Below, piece after piece: positions 8,090 to 16,559 of a stretch of 63,286 nucleotides of DNA. The position numbers and the translations under genes were made by a program. The DNA is taken from contig ONBR01000014.1 in assembly GCA_900316105.1 (NCBI GenBank), positions 1-63,286 of the forward strand, written 5' to 3'. The notes below the pieces were generated by a model that was not told the DNA's origin, searched no databases, and saw only the letters and a list, made by a program, of their open reading frames with translations. Position 1 is the first letter of the stretch, and every line of letters starts with the position of its first letter. Source of the stretch: an uncultured Olsenella sp. (GTDB lineage: Bacteria; Actinomycetota; Coriobacteriia; Coriobacteriales; Atopobiaceae).

Positions 8090-8858
8090 CGTTGCCTGTA
8101 CCGTACTTTCTCCTGTTTGAACTCTTGGTGGGGTATGTAGTAATTATACGTTTCTCATCAGGGTTTATTACAGCTGTCGCATACATGCCGATGTATTTCT
8201 GCCCCCGCCGACCATCCGCGTCAGTCCTGATTTCGCCTATGTGGATGGGAGAATTGAGCGCGTCGTTAATCTGCGCGGGAGTGACTTCACGAGCCTTCAT
8301 CTGCCCTATTGCATGGACGCTCAGCGGTAGGTCCACCTGCTTTGCAATAGCTGCGTCCAAGGCGTCCTTTCCCACCTCGCGCTGGTCGGCCTTCGTGAGG
8401 GTTGCGAACTGGCGGAGGTCACCCAAGCCATAGCCACGCATTACCTCTCGCGTGGCCTCCCTGTACTGGTCTGCGGTGATTCCAAACTTGTCAAGCTGGT
8501 TCAACACTGACGGCATCGCTCCGAACTTAGCAAAGCTGCGGCCGCTGCCCTCCTTGGGCTTCGGCGGGTTCTTCCCCGCCTTCCAGTCCTCGTAGCTGAT
8601 GCCCTTGAGGTTCTTGTCGTGTCTGCCGTCCGAGAGGGCGTCGTAGCCCTCCAGGTCGGGGACGAGGGTGCAGCGGCAGTTCCACACCTCCGCCGCGGGT
8701 CCCTGCGGGTCGCCGGGGTAGCGGCAGCCGTTGGGGAACGGCTCCTCCACCTCGGCCACGAGGGCCGCGCGCACCGCGGTGACCGGGGCCCTGCGAACCT
8801 GCGAAAAAATAGGTCGCTTGACAGGCCGATAAACATATGTGCACGTTCTCCGGAACAC
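8076..8858 (-). CDS. Phage head-morphogenesis protein (Mu gpF-like) with toxin-like C-terminus, 5'-truncated
   Basis: The reading joins two parts. Residues about 30-95 contain EEPFPNGCRYPGDPQGP and WNCRCTLVPD, the C-terminal signature of Mu gpF/SPP1 gp7-like minor head proteins. The usual 250-350 residue N-terminal part is missing. The first ~25 residues look non-phage and fall in a flanking repeat, so the true start is lost. The last ~70 residues (HAIGQMKAREVTPAQ..., IGMYATAVINPDEKRIITTY) resemble DUF4258/BECR-fold ribonuclease toxins, which are known as C-terminal domains of phage head proteins. A candidate active His begins that domain. A small ORF overlaps the stop. Confidence 0.65.
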   Translation of the reverse strand: MFRRTCTYVYRPVKRPIFSQVRRAPVTAVRAALVAEVEEPFPNGCRYPGDPQGPAAEVWNCRCTLVPDLEGYDALSDGRHDKNLKGISYEDWKAGKNPPKPKEGSGRSFAKFGAMPSVLNQLDKFGITADQYREATREVMRGYGLGDLRQFATLTKADQREVGKDALDAAIAKQVDLPLSVHAIGQMKAREVTPAQINDALNSPIHIGEIRTDADGRRGQKYIGMYATAVINPDEKRIITTYPTKSSNRRKYGTGNDEKP

Positions 8859-8874
8859 CGGCCTTCCGGCGGTG
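8825..8874 (+). repeat. ~50-bp repeat, left copy, flanking the surface-protein cassette
   Basis: GCCGATAAACATAT (8825-8838), a 24-base spacer, then CTTCCGGCGGTG (8863-8874). The same two blocks, 25 bases apart, occur in inverted orientation at 12398-12448. The rest of the 8875-9063 gap shows nothing supported. Confidence 0.55.
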
Positions 8875-9063
8875 AGCGTACGGGCGGGGCAATCGGATCG
8901 ATGCCCTTCCGACTGTGGGTACGCGGACGGGGAGACAGTGGTGCTCTTTCGGCGGTTGATTCTCGGGAGGACGCACCCGCGGATTGCGGAAATGGGCCTG
9001 TTCGGCGCTTTCTAAATTGCGGGTTTCGGAAACGAGCAGCTCAAGGGATTATGAAGACACACC

Positions 9064-11238
9064 CTAACGGCGCAGGTGAGCAGCCGGAGCGCGACGGGTG
9101 CGGGAAGAGACACCCGCGATTATGGCCGCCATACCCAGGACAGCAAATGCCAAGGGAAGCACTTGATTCGTCTCGTCCCCGGTCTGAGGCATGGGATCAT
9201 TCTGCGTGGAGGCGGTCGTGCGTGAGCCGCTCTTGTGCGCCGAGGTCTGAGACGCAGCGGGCGCTGTAGCCGTAGCGGGTGAGGCAGGCGTGTCGGATGT
9301 GGTAGTCGTGGAGGGGGCAACGGGCTCGGTGCTCGTGGAAGGCTCGGAAGGTGTAGAGGGCGTCGTGGGCGTGTTGGGATCCGTGGGGTCGGCGGGTGAG
9401 GCAGGCGTCTCTGGTGTGTCCGACGGGGAATCCGCCCCCTCGACTATGAAAGCCCAAGACCCGGTCGACGTCTCATAGCCGTCAGCGGTCACTTGCCAGT
9501 AAATCCGATAAGTGCCGGGGTCCGTATAGGAAGGCGCCTCCGTCAGGTCATACACGCCATCCGCGGTGCCATACGACACGGTGTATCCCGTCGTCGGGGC
9601 GCCCACCGAGACGTAGCCCGCCTGGTGCGCCTTGCCGTCGTAGTCGACGGTCGTATCCGTCGGCGCCACGGCAGCGATCTCGCCCGCCTTCACGGTGACC
9701 GTGTAGGTCGCATCCGCGGTCACGCAGTTGGCGGTCGAAGGCGCACTCACGGTAATGGTGGCGGTGCCAGGCTTCCGGGCGGTGATCGTGACGATGCCAC
9801 TGGAAAGAGAGGCGGTCGCGATTTCGGGGCTGTCGGATGAGGCCCTGAGTGTACCGTCAGAGAAGGAGGCACTCGCAATCTCAGTGTTGTCTGATGTGGC
9901 CTCGAGAGTCCCGTCGTAGAAATCGCTTGCGGTGACGGTGAAAGTCGTCGTATTGGGCACCGCAACCTCGCCAGTCGTCGGCGCGACCGTGATGACAGGC
10001 GTGGCCTTCACAATAGAGAAGGCTCCCAGCTCGATGCCGGTCGCGGCGGTATAGTCATCGCCCTCCGCCACGTCGGCCTTGACCGTGTAGGTACCGACAT
10101 TGATGGGTTCAACCTGCGTGTCAGTAGCGTCGTAATACTTCACCGTCACCGCACCGACGCCTGTGCCGGGCGTGACCGTGGCCGCCTTCGCGTTCCCGTC
10201 ATAGGCGAGGTTCGTTGGCTCTGTATAGGTGAGGTTTGCTGCCGTCGGGACCGCCTTCACGACACTGTAGGGATATGCTCCCCCGGCGCCGTTGGCCTGG
10301 ACATGACGATTGGCGCCCACCAGGCAACCATAGACCGTGTTATTGGTCATGTCGCCCTCGGCAAAGTTGCCGCCGAGGATGATAACAGTTCCGGCGGTTC
10401 CACCATTACCGGCACCGATAGGCGATCCCCAAGTCCCGTTGTATCCCCCAGGGACAGCACGTATGCCGCCGCCGGTAATGGTGATGCTATCTCCGCCCCC
10501 CTTGTATCCGCCTCCAATTCCCGCGGCCTTATATTTACCTTCGGCGTTGACCGTCCCGCCATTGATGGTGATGGTTCCGCCACCGCTCTGATAGCTACCG
10601 CCAATGCCCGCGGCCCGGTTCCCGCCGGTTGCGTTTACGGTGCCGCCATTGATGACGACTGTCCCGCCAGGCCTATAGCCTCCACCGCCAATACCGGCGC
10701 CACTCTCGCCGTTTTGAGTATCGGCGTTGGAACCACCTTCGGCAGTCACGATGCCACCGTTAATGATGATGGAGCCGCACCCGTTGTCATCTCTGAAATT
10801 GCCGCCGATGCCCGATGCCCCCTTCGAACCCCTTGCATTCAACGTTCCCGTCCCTGCGCTCTGGGCATAAATAGTCAGACTATTGCCTCCCGCAACACTG
10901 ATGCCATTGTCGGCACGGAGCGTCGCGCCATCAGACAGCACCAAGCTCACGTCGCCAGTACAGGTGATACAGGCATCGACTGTCACGTTTTTCTCGGCCA
11001 CGTACCAACCGGTCGTCCAGGTAGTCGTGTCGCTTTCGACGGCAGTATAGGTGTCCTGAGTCTTTTCCTCACCTTTCGCATCGACGTACGTGACGTGATC
11101 CGCCGTCACCACGTCAGCGTTATCTCGGGCGTACGCCGACCGTGCCGCCGCGAGCATCATACAAGCCGCCAACGCCAGCGCGAGGGCGCACGCCATAAGT
11201 CTCCTCGCCATCTTTCTTGTTGCAAGATTTATCGACAT
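9064..11238 (-). CDS. Cell-wall-anchored repeat surface protein (LPXTG-like)
   Basis: A 724-residue exported protein. It has a signal peptide (positive MARR, then a long Ala/Leu-rich core ending near residue 37) and a region of about four glycine-rich repeats of the form GIGGG-x-GGT-x-x-INGGTVNA (about residues 130-260), likely a beta-helix. Then come MBG/Big-type Ig-like domains with YDGNAKAATVTPG and YDGKAHQAG motifs, a Thr/Pro/Ser-rich wall-spanning stretch, and a sorting signal MPQTGDE, membrane helix and RTRR tail. The motif is MPQTG rather than LPXTG. The start at 11238 has GGGAG upstream. It may be an adhesin; its neighbour is a LytTR regulator. Confidence 0.85.
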   Translation of the reverse strand: MSINLATRKMARRLMACALALALAACMMLAAARSAYARDNADVVTADHVTYVDAKGEEKTQDTYTAVESDTTTWTTGWYVAEKNVTVDACITCTGDVSLVLSDGATLRADNGISVAGGNSLTIYAQSAGTGTLNARGSKGASGIGGNFRDDNGCGSIIINGGIVTAEGGSNADTQNGESGAGIGGGGYRPGGTVVINGGTVNATGGNRAAGIGGSYQSGGGTITINGGTVNAEGKYKAAGIGGGYKGGGDSITITGGGIRAVPGGYNGTWGSPIGAGNGGTAGTVIILGGNFAEGDMTNNTVYGCLVGANRHVQANGAGGAYPYSVVKAVPTAANLTYTEPTNLAYDGNAKAATVTPGTGVGAVTVKYYDATDTQVEPINVGTYTVKADVAEGDDYTAATGIELGAFSIVKATPVITVAPTTGEVAVPNTTTFTVTASDFYDGTLEATSDNTEIASASFSDGTLRASSDSPEIATASLSSGIVTITARKPGTATITVSAPSTANCVTADATYTVTVKAGEIAAVAPTDTTVDYDGKAHQAGYVSVGAPTTGYTVSYGTADGVYDLTEAPSYTDPGTYRIYWQVTADGYETSTGSWAFIVEGADSPSDTPETPASPADPTDPNTPTTPSTPSEPSTSTEPVAPSTTTTSDTPASPATATAPAASQTSAHKSGSRTTASTQNDPMPQTGDETNQVLPLAFAVLGMAAIIAGVSSRTRRAPAAHLRR

Positions 11239-11351
11239 CGCCAGCTCCCTGCTATCTTTATCCGCTTCCACTTCAACATTCAGACTGTCGCAGATGAAGA
11301 CCCCCCGCAAGCTCTTCGTGACATAAGGGCGACGGAGCGTGACGAAAAGTC

Positions 11352-12161
11352 TTAACCCATCAAGACCTGCCTCAGCACGTCTTCCAGCTCGCGGTGGCGT
11401 TTGGCATTGATGGGTATCACGACATCGTTGGCCAGGCGGATGTCCTTGGGCGTGAGCTGGCGGACGCAGCGCGGGTTGACGAGGAAGCCGCGGTGCACCC
11501 GGATGAGGCTGCCATCAAAGAGCACGTCGAGACTCGTGAGAGTCATCCGCGCGCGTATCGAGTAATCGCGCAGGTAGATAACCACGTCGTTGACGACCGA
11601 TTCGGCATAGATCACGTCCGACGGACGCAGGTAGTGGGTGACACCCACCTTGTCACGGATAGAGACGATGGCTGAGCCGATCGCCTCGTCGACCTTGTCC
11701 TGGAGATAGTTCCATGAGGTGGTGCCCAAGGCGTTGGGAAACATCTCGTCGATATCCAGCGCCAGCTCGCCCAGGGGGTTCGACACGTACATACAGGCAA
11801 TGCGGAGGTCGCCGTCGCGCCGCACCCAGATGAAGAGGGCGCGCTGCATGACCTGAAGCGCCTCACCGGTCCCCTCGTCGGTCGAGACGAGGTAGCGCCC
11901 CGCGACCGACACGCTGTCGCGCGCATTGTGGACGATCTGGAAGTCCTCGTGCGAGAGGTGGCAGGCCACGAGCTCCCGGTCCACTCGGCGGAAGTCCTTC
12001 CGCAACGCCTCGACGCCCCGCATGAACTGCGAGGATACCGACCCGATCCACATGACGTCATCGGTGCAGAGGGACAGGACGTACTCGTAGTCGTGCTGCC
12101 AATAGCGGTGCAAGCCCTCCAGGGTGAGTCCGACCGCCTGGTCGCAGAGGTCCTTCTTCAT
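11352..12161 (-). CDS. LytTR-domain transcriptional regulator with SnoaL-like N-terminus
   Basis: A 269-residue protein. The first ~150 residues look like a SnoaL/DUF4440-type sensing fold (YWQHDYEYVLSLCTDDVMWIG near the start) instead of a response-regulator receiver. The last ~100 residues are a LytTR DNA-binding domain: VIYAESVVNDVVIYLRD, then IRVHRGFLVNP. The ATG at 12161 was chosen for its upstream GAGAAGGG and conserved start; 40 further codons upstream are open but unlikely. It lies 113 bases before the surface-protein gene in the same direction and may control it. Confidence 0.8.
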   Translation of the reverse strand: MKKDLCDQAVGLTLEGLHRYWQHDYEYVLSLCTDDVMWIGSVSSQFMRGVEALRKDFRRVDRELVACHLSHEDFQIVHNARDSVSVAGRYLVSTDEGTGEALQVMQRALFIWVRRDGDLRIACMYVSNPLGELALDIDEMFPNALGTTSWNYLQDKVDEAIGSAIVSIRDKVGVTHYLRPSDVIYAESVVNDVVIYLRDYSIRARMTLTSLDVLFDGSLIRVHRGFLVNPRCVRQLTPKDIRLANDVVIPINAKRHRELEDVLRQVLMG

Positions 12162-12323
12162 CAGCGGGCCCTTCTCGGCAAGCCGCGCGGGCCAAAGGAC
12201 CGCATGGCTCGTGGCATATAGCTCAAGTTTCGTTGAATGACGCCCCCATGCGCAAGAAGCCCGTGACAAAAGGTCGCGCAAGCGTGATGTAATCGCAATC
12301 GCAGTCTACAGACACACACTCAT

Positions 12324-12448
12324 CCACCGCCGGAAGGGCCCTGATCGGCGATCCACCGTCTGAAGGCGTCTGATTAAATGCCCCCGGGGAGTCGGCCCAC
12401 CGCCGGAAGCCCTCCGATTTTTCGCGGGCTGACGATATGTTTATCGGC
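12324..12448 (-). repeat. Right copy of the ~50-bp repeat plus a second half-copy, upstream of the LytTR gene
   Basis: CACCGCCGGAAG occurs at 12325-12336 and again at 12398-12409. The second is followed after 25 bases by ATATGTTTATCGGC (12435-12448), forming the inverted partner of 8825-8874. The position upstream of the regulator means these could be operators or ends of a mobile cassette. Confidence 0.5.
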
Positions 12449-12605
12449 TTCGGGAAACGCGGGCGCGCCGCCGGCAGGCTGAAAAGGCCCCCTTCTCCAA
12501 GTCGTGGGTTTGCATGGAGCCGTCTTGGAGTTCCGTGTTAGGGCGCGGGGTCCAGGTCGCACCTGCGACTGTTGGAGTAGTCACGGCCTAGGGCGCCTTT
12601 CGGCC

Positions 12606-12648
12606 TTTTGTCAGCCATGCGCCAGCAATCGTCAGCTGGCTGACAAAA
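12606..12648. repeat. Inverted repeat next to the tRNA terminator
   Basis: TTTTGTCAGCCA (12606-12617) pairs exactly with TGGCTGACAAAA (12637-12648). The A-run of the adjacent terminator forms part of the right arm. The remaining 12449-12605 stretch shows no supported gene. Confidence 0.6.
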
Positions 12649-12650
12649 AA

Positions 12651-12675
12651 AGGCCAGGGGCGAAGCCCCTGGCCT
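12651..12675 (-). terminator. Terminator of the tRNA-Ala transcript
   Basis: On the minus strand, AGGCCAGGGGC and GCCCCTGGCCT pair perfectly around a TTC loop and run into seven T. It sits 10 bases past the tRNA. Confidence 0.9.
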
Positions 12676-12684
12676 GGGATTGCA

Positions 12685-12760
12685 TGGTGGAGATGAAGGG
12701 GTTCGAACCCTCGGCCTCAGCGTTGCGAACGCTGCGCTCTCCCAACTGAGCTACATCCCC
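12685..12760 (-). tRNA. tRNA-Ala (anticodon CGC)
   Basis: A 76-base cloverleaf on the minus strand. The acceptor stem is GGGGATG/CATCTCC with one G-U pair. The D-arm has AGCTCAGTTGGGAGAGC. The anticodon stem CAGCG/CGCTG closes loop TTCGCAA (anticodon CGC, reading GCG). The T-arm contains GGTTCGAACC, followed by discriminator A and an encoded CCA. Its 3' end points into the accessory island at 6.4-12.6 kb, a classic integration site. Confidence 0.95.
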
Positions 12761-12840
12761 AAATAAGCGCAAGGGATAGTATCGCAAAAGCTAACCCTCG
12801 CGTCAACCGAAAACCATGGCCAAACGGGAACTCCGATTAG

Positions 12841-14682
12841 CTACATGACCTCGGGGGCAGTGACACCAATGAGGCGCAGGGCGACCTCGAGGTTGATGCG
12901 GACGGCGTCGCAGGCAGCCAGACGCGCCTTGGACAGGGCCTCGTCCACGGGATGACCCTCACTGGGCAGGACCTGGCAGTTGGCGTAGAAGCCATGGTAA
13001 TCACCTGCAAGCTCCTCGCAGAAGTGCGTGATGCGGAAGGGAGCACGGTCGCGGGCGCAACCGGCGATGAGCGCGGGAAACTCGGAGACCTTGCGGGCCA
13101 GGGCCGCCTCGGTGGGGTCGGTCAGCATCGAAAGGTCATAGTCCTCACCGATGGCGCGGCGGGAAACTTCGTTCATGCCCAGCTTCTGGGCCTCTTCCTC
13201 GGTAACGCCAGCGGCGCGGCGGAGGATGGAGCAGATGCGTGCGTGCGCATACTGCACGTAATAGACTGGGTTGGAGTTGTTCTGCTGCTTGACGGCATCG
13301 ATGTCGAAGTCAATCGTCTGGTTGGACGAACGGCTGATCAGGGTGTAGCGCGTGGCGTCGGCGCCCACCTCGTCGATGAGCTCCTCAAAGGTGACCATGG
13401 TGCCCTTGCGCTTGGACATGCGGACGGGCTTGCCACCACGCAGGAGGTTGACCAGCTGGCCCAGGACGACCTCGTACTTGTCGGGATAGCCAAAGGCCTC
13501 GGCAACGGACTGGACGCGCTTCACGTAGCCATGGTGGTCGGCGCCCCAGATCTCGATCACGTAGTCGTCGCGGAGGAACTTGTCCAGCGTGTAGGCGACA
13601 TCGGAGGCGAAGTAGGTGTAGGCACCATCGTGCTTGATCAGGACGCGGTCCTTGTCGTCGCCAAAGGCAGTGGACTTGAACCACAGGACACCCTCGTCGT
13701 CACGGTAGAGGTAGCCCAGCTCGTCCAGTTTGTCGAAGGCACGCTCGACGGGGGTCTTTCCGTCCTCGCCCGTCTGGTAGAAGGAGCGCTCGCTCTTCCA
13801 CACGTCGAAGTCGCAGTGGGCCTTGTGGCAGGTGTTCTTGATGCGACCGAGCATGGCCTGGTAGGCACGCTCGCGGAAGTCGGCGTCGCGCTCCTCTGCA
13901 GGGACACTCACCCACTTGTCGCCGTCGGCCTCGTAGAAGTCGTGGGCGATCTCGATCACGTAGTCGCCACCGTAGGAGTTGCCACCCAGGCCCTCGTTGA
14001 AGGCGTCCATGTAGGGATGGGTCTCGGGGTGCTCGTCCTCCTCGTCGTCCACGTAGCGGGCACGGTCGTCGATGAGGGCCTGGGCAGCGTCAGCTGCGGA
14101 CTGGCCCTTCTTTACCAGCTCGTCGATCTGCAGGTAACGCATGGCGACGGAGCGGCCAAAGACATCCATCTGGCTGCCGTGGTCATTGATGTAGTACTCG
14201 CGCTCCACCTGGAAGCCTGCGAAGTCGAGGACGTTGCAAAGAGAGTCGCCGATGGCAGCCCAGCGGCCGTGACCCACGTGCAGGGGGCCGGTGGGGTTTG
14301 CGGAGACGAACTCCACCTGAGTCTTGAGCCCATGTCCCTCGTCGCAACGACCCCAATCGTCGCCGGCCTCGCGCACCGTGCGGAAGACCTCGTTGTTGGC
14401 GCTGGCGTTCAGGTAGAAGTTGATGAAGCCAGGGCCAGCTACCTCGCACTTTGCGATAGAGGGATCCTCGGGCAGGTGGGACACGATGGCCGCTGCGATC
14501 TTTGCGGGAGCCATGTGGGCCAGGCGGGCAGAGCGCATGGCAACGGTGCTGGACCAGTCGCCGTTCGTCGTGTCGGCAGGTCGCTCGAGACCGCAATCCT
14601 CAACGTCGAACGCAGGCAGATCGCCCGCCTCCTGGGCCTTTGCGATGGCCTCTCTGACCAGCTTCTCGAGCGTCTCAACCAT
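12841..14682 (-). CDS. argS: Arginyl-tRNA synthetase
   Basis: A 613-residue class I synthetase charging tRNA-Arg with arginine. It has the N-terminal ArgS domain (residues 1-100), the HIGH-type motif in SANPTGPLHVGHGR (about 127), the KMSKS-type RMSKRKGTMVTFEELID (about 420), and a C-terminal DALR anticodon-binding domain. Length is slightly above the usual 550-590. AAGGAGG precedes the ATG. The tRNA-Ala lies 80 bases downstream. The 14683-14970 upstream stretch holds a terminator but no T-box signature. Confidence 0.97.
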   Translation of the reverse strand: MVETLEKLVREAIAKAQEAGDLPAFDVEDCGLERPADTTNGDWSSTVAMRSARLAHMAPAKIAAAIVSHLPEDPSIAKCEVAGPGFINFYLNASANNEVFRTVREAGDDWGRCDEGHGLKTQVEFVSANPTGPLHVGHGRWAAIGDSLCNVLDFAGFQVEREYYINDHGSQMDVFGRSVAMRYLQIDELVKKGQSAADAAQALIDDRARYVDDEEDEHPETHPYMDAFNEGLGGNSYGGDYVIEIAHDFYEADGDKWVSVPAEERDADFRERAYQAMLGRIKNTCHKAHCDFDVWKSERSFYQTGEDGKTPVERAFDKLDELGYLYRDDEGVLWFKSTAFGDDKDRVLIKHDGAYTYFASDVAYTLDKFLRDDYVIEIWGADHHGYVKRVQSVAEAFGYPDKYEVVLGQLVNLLRGGKPVRMSKRKGTMVTFEELIDEVGADATRYTLISRSSNQTIDFDIDAVKQQNNSNPVYYVQYAHARICSILRRAAGVTEEEAQKLGMNEVSRRAIGEDYDLSMLTDPTEAALARKVSEFPALIAGCARDRAPFRITHFCEELAGDYHGFYANCQVLPSEGHPVDEALSKARLAACDAVRINLEVALRLIGVTAPEVM

Positions 14683-14851
14683 GAAGGAGCTCCTCCTTTA
14701 AGAAAATCAACATAAGCCTATCGAGTTTATCACGTGCCAGGAGAAACACCGACAATTGGACTCAGACTGCATGATTGGGGTGCTGGCTCGGCCGAGGCAC
14801 CCAAACAGGCAGGGCGGACCCTCACCGACCCAGCGAGTAATTCTCGACAGC

Positions 14852-14873
14852 AAAAAGGGGGCTTCTCCCTTTT
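14852..14873 (-). terminator. Terminator of the pncB transcript
   Basis: AAAAGGG and CCC-TTTTT arms around GCTTCT, readable in either direction and located about 100 bases downstream of pncB and upstream of argS. Confidence 0.6.
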
Positions 14874-14970
14874 GCCAAGGCCCAGTTTCGCAGCGGTCAC
14901 GCTACGCGCGCCGCAAGAATGTCTGAGCACTGGACAAAGGGGAAAGCCCCCTCACGCAGGTGAGCCTCGC

Positions 14971-16446
14971 CTACACCCTGGACCCGGAGAGCTCCTTCTT
15001 TGCCAGGTCGCGCCTCAACTGGGCCAGACCCTCCTCGATGCCGACCGGATAGACCTGGGGGTTCAGGAAGCGCTTGACCGAGGGATCCAGGTGCATCAGT
15101 GCCTCCCTGCAGCGGGCACGTGCGTCCTCGATGCTCTCGGGCTCCGTGGTCCTCTTCCCATCAGCAATCAGTTGGACGTGGACCTCGCGACCCTCGTACT
15201 GGGACAGGTCGTAGGAAATCAAGTCGTCCACGGCGTCGGACATGCCAGCACCGCCCTTGTCGTAGGTCTCGTCCCAGATCATGTCGGCCACGGGACAACC
15301 GGACTCGTCGTAATAGCGGCGCAGATGTTGGATGCCGGGGATGGTCCTCTTGAAGACGGACTCCGAAAGCTTCATGACAGGCTCCCAGGGCACGTCCGCG
15401 GAGGGACGGGTGGCCGAGAGCTTATAGACGCCACCCAGCGAGGGCTGGGGGTCGCAGGTCGCGAGCTTGGTACCCACACCGAAGGAGTCGATGGGTGCAC
15501 CCTGGGCAAAGAGCGACTGAATGGTGTACTCGTCCAGGTCGTTGGAGGCCGAGATCTTCACGTAGGGCAGGCCGGCGTCATCGAAGGCCTTGCGGGTCTC
15601 CTTGGTCAACTTTGCCAGGTCTCCGGAGTCGATGCGGATGGCAGCCAGGCGCTCGCCCTCGGCCTCCATCTCCTTGGCGACGGTGATGGCATTCTGAATG
15701 CCCTGATGAACGTCGTAGGTGTCCAGCAAAAGGACGCAGTTCTTTGGGCTGGACTTGGCGAAGGCGCGGAAGGCGTCAAGCTCACTGGGAAATGCCATGA
15801 CCCAGGCGTGGGCGTGCGTGCCAAAGACGGGGATACCGTAAATCTTTCCGGCAAGCACGTTGGAGGTGGAGGAGGCGCCGGCGATATAGGAGGCGCGGGC
15901 CACGGCCAGGCCGCCGTCGGGGCCCTGGGCACGGCGCAGGCCAAAGTCGGACACGGGATGGCCCTCGGCGGCATGCACCACGCGGGCGGTCTTCGTGGCC
16001 ACCAGGGTCTGGAAGTTCACCAGATTGAGCAGGGCGGTCTCGAGCAGCTGACAGTCGATAAGCGGACCCTCCACGCGGACCAGGGGCTCGCGGGGAAAGA
16101 CGACCTCTCCCTCGGGCACGGCCCAGACGTTCACGTTCATGCGGAAGTCACGCAGGTAGTCCAGGAAGCCCTGTTTGAACATTGCACCGCCACCAGGTGC
16201 CTGGAGCGAGGCCAGGTAGGCGATGGAGTCCTCATCGAAGGTGAAGTTCTCCACCAGGTCAGCAATCTGGCCGGTGCCGCAGGCCACGGCATAGCCGCCG
16301 TCAAAGGGTGCGTCACGGAAGAATACCGTGAAGCAGCCCTGGCTCTCGCTCATACCGGACTCCCAGAAGCCCTGGGCCATCGTCAATTCGTACAAGTCGG
16401 TGTTCAGAGCCACGTCGGTGGGCGTGGTCTTGTCAGTCAATGCCAT
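14971..16446 (-). CDS. pncB: Nicotinate phosphoribosyltransferase
   Basis: A 491-residue enzyme making nicotinate mononucleotide from nicotinate, PRPP and ATP in NAD salvage. Family marks are TDLYELTMAQGFWE at the N-terminus, the DFGLRRAQGPDGG substrate loop (about residue 165), GTHAHAWVMAF, AIRIDSGDLAKL, and FGVGTKLATC. The length fits the long bacterial form. A NadE-like gene at 22882-24819 seems inactive, so the NAD synthetase acting after this step must be elsewhere. Confidence 0.95.
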   Translation of the reverse strand: MALTDKTTPTDVALNTDLYELTMAQGFWESGMSESQGCFTVFFRDAPFDGGYAVACGTGQIADLVENFTFDEDSIAYLASLQAPGGGAMFKQGFLDYLRDFRMNVNVWAVPEGEVVFPREPLVRVEGPLIDCQLLETALLNLVNFQTLVATKTARVVHAAEGHPVSDFGLRRAQGPDGGLAVARASYIAGASSTSNVLAGKIYGIPVFGTHAHAWVMAFPSELDAFRAFAKSSPKNCVLLLDTYDVHQGIQNAITVAKEMEAEGERLAAIRIDSGDLAKLTKETRKAFDDAGLPYVKISASNDLDEYTIQSLFAQGAPIDSFGVGTKLATCDPQPSLGGVYKLSATRPSADVPWEPVMKLSESVFKRTIPGIQHLRRYYDESGCPVADMIWDETYDKGGAGMSDAVDDLISYDLSQYEGREVHVQLIADGKRTTEPESIEDARARCREALMHLDPSVKRFLNPQVYPVGIEEGLAQLRRDLAKKELSGSRV

Positions 16447-16559
16447 TGGAAGGTCTCCCTCAGCAGCAAAATCGTATGGTCAAGCCTTTGCTCGACCAAT
16501 GTAACACTAAGCACCTGGACGGCCTTGGGCTAATCGTCCAAGGGGCGTCCCGCACAGGT

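Larger units (their letters stand above)
6498..8800 (-). mobile_element. Prophage remnant (head module fragment)
   Basis: Six consecutive minus-strand phage genes or pieces lie here: gpF-like/toxin, small acidic ORF, Cys protein, gp10-like, scaffold, capsid N-terminus. The upstream gene lacks its N-terminus and the downstream one is cut after 34 codons. No integrase, terminase, portal or tail genes are seen. Reading frames between the cuts are open and ribosome sites intact, so the decay is mainly at the ends. Confidence 0.8.

Noticed and set aside
10303..11355. 350-codon plus-strand frame opposite the surface protein
   Set aside because: Composition follows the Thr/Ala-rich repeats of the minus-strand gene; no ribosome site or motif.
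14683..14970. T-box or other riboswitch upstream of argS
   Set aside because: No T-box consensus or specifier structure is visible; the region contains a terminator of the upstream pncB gene.
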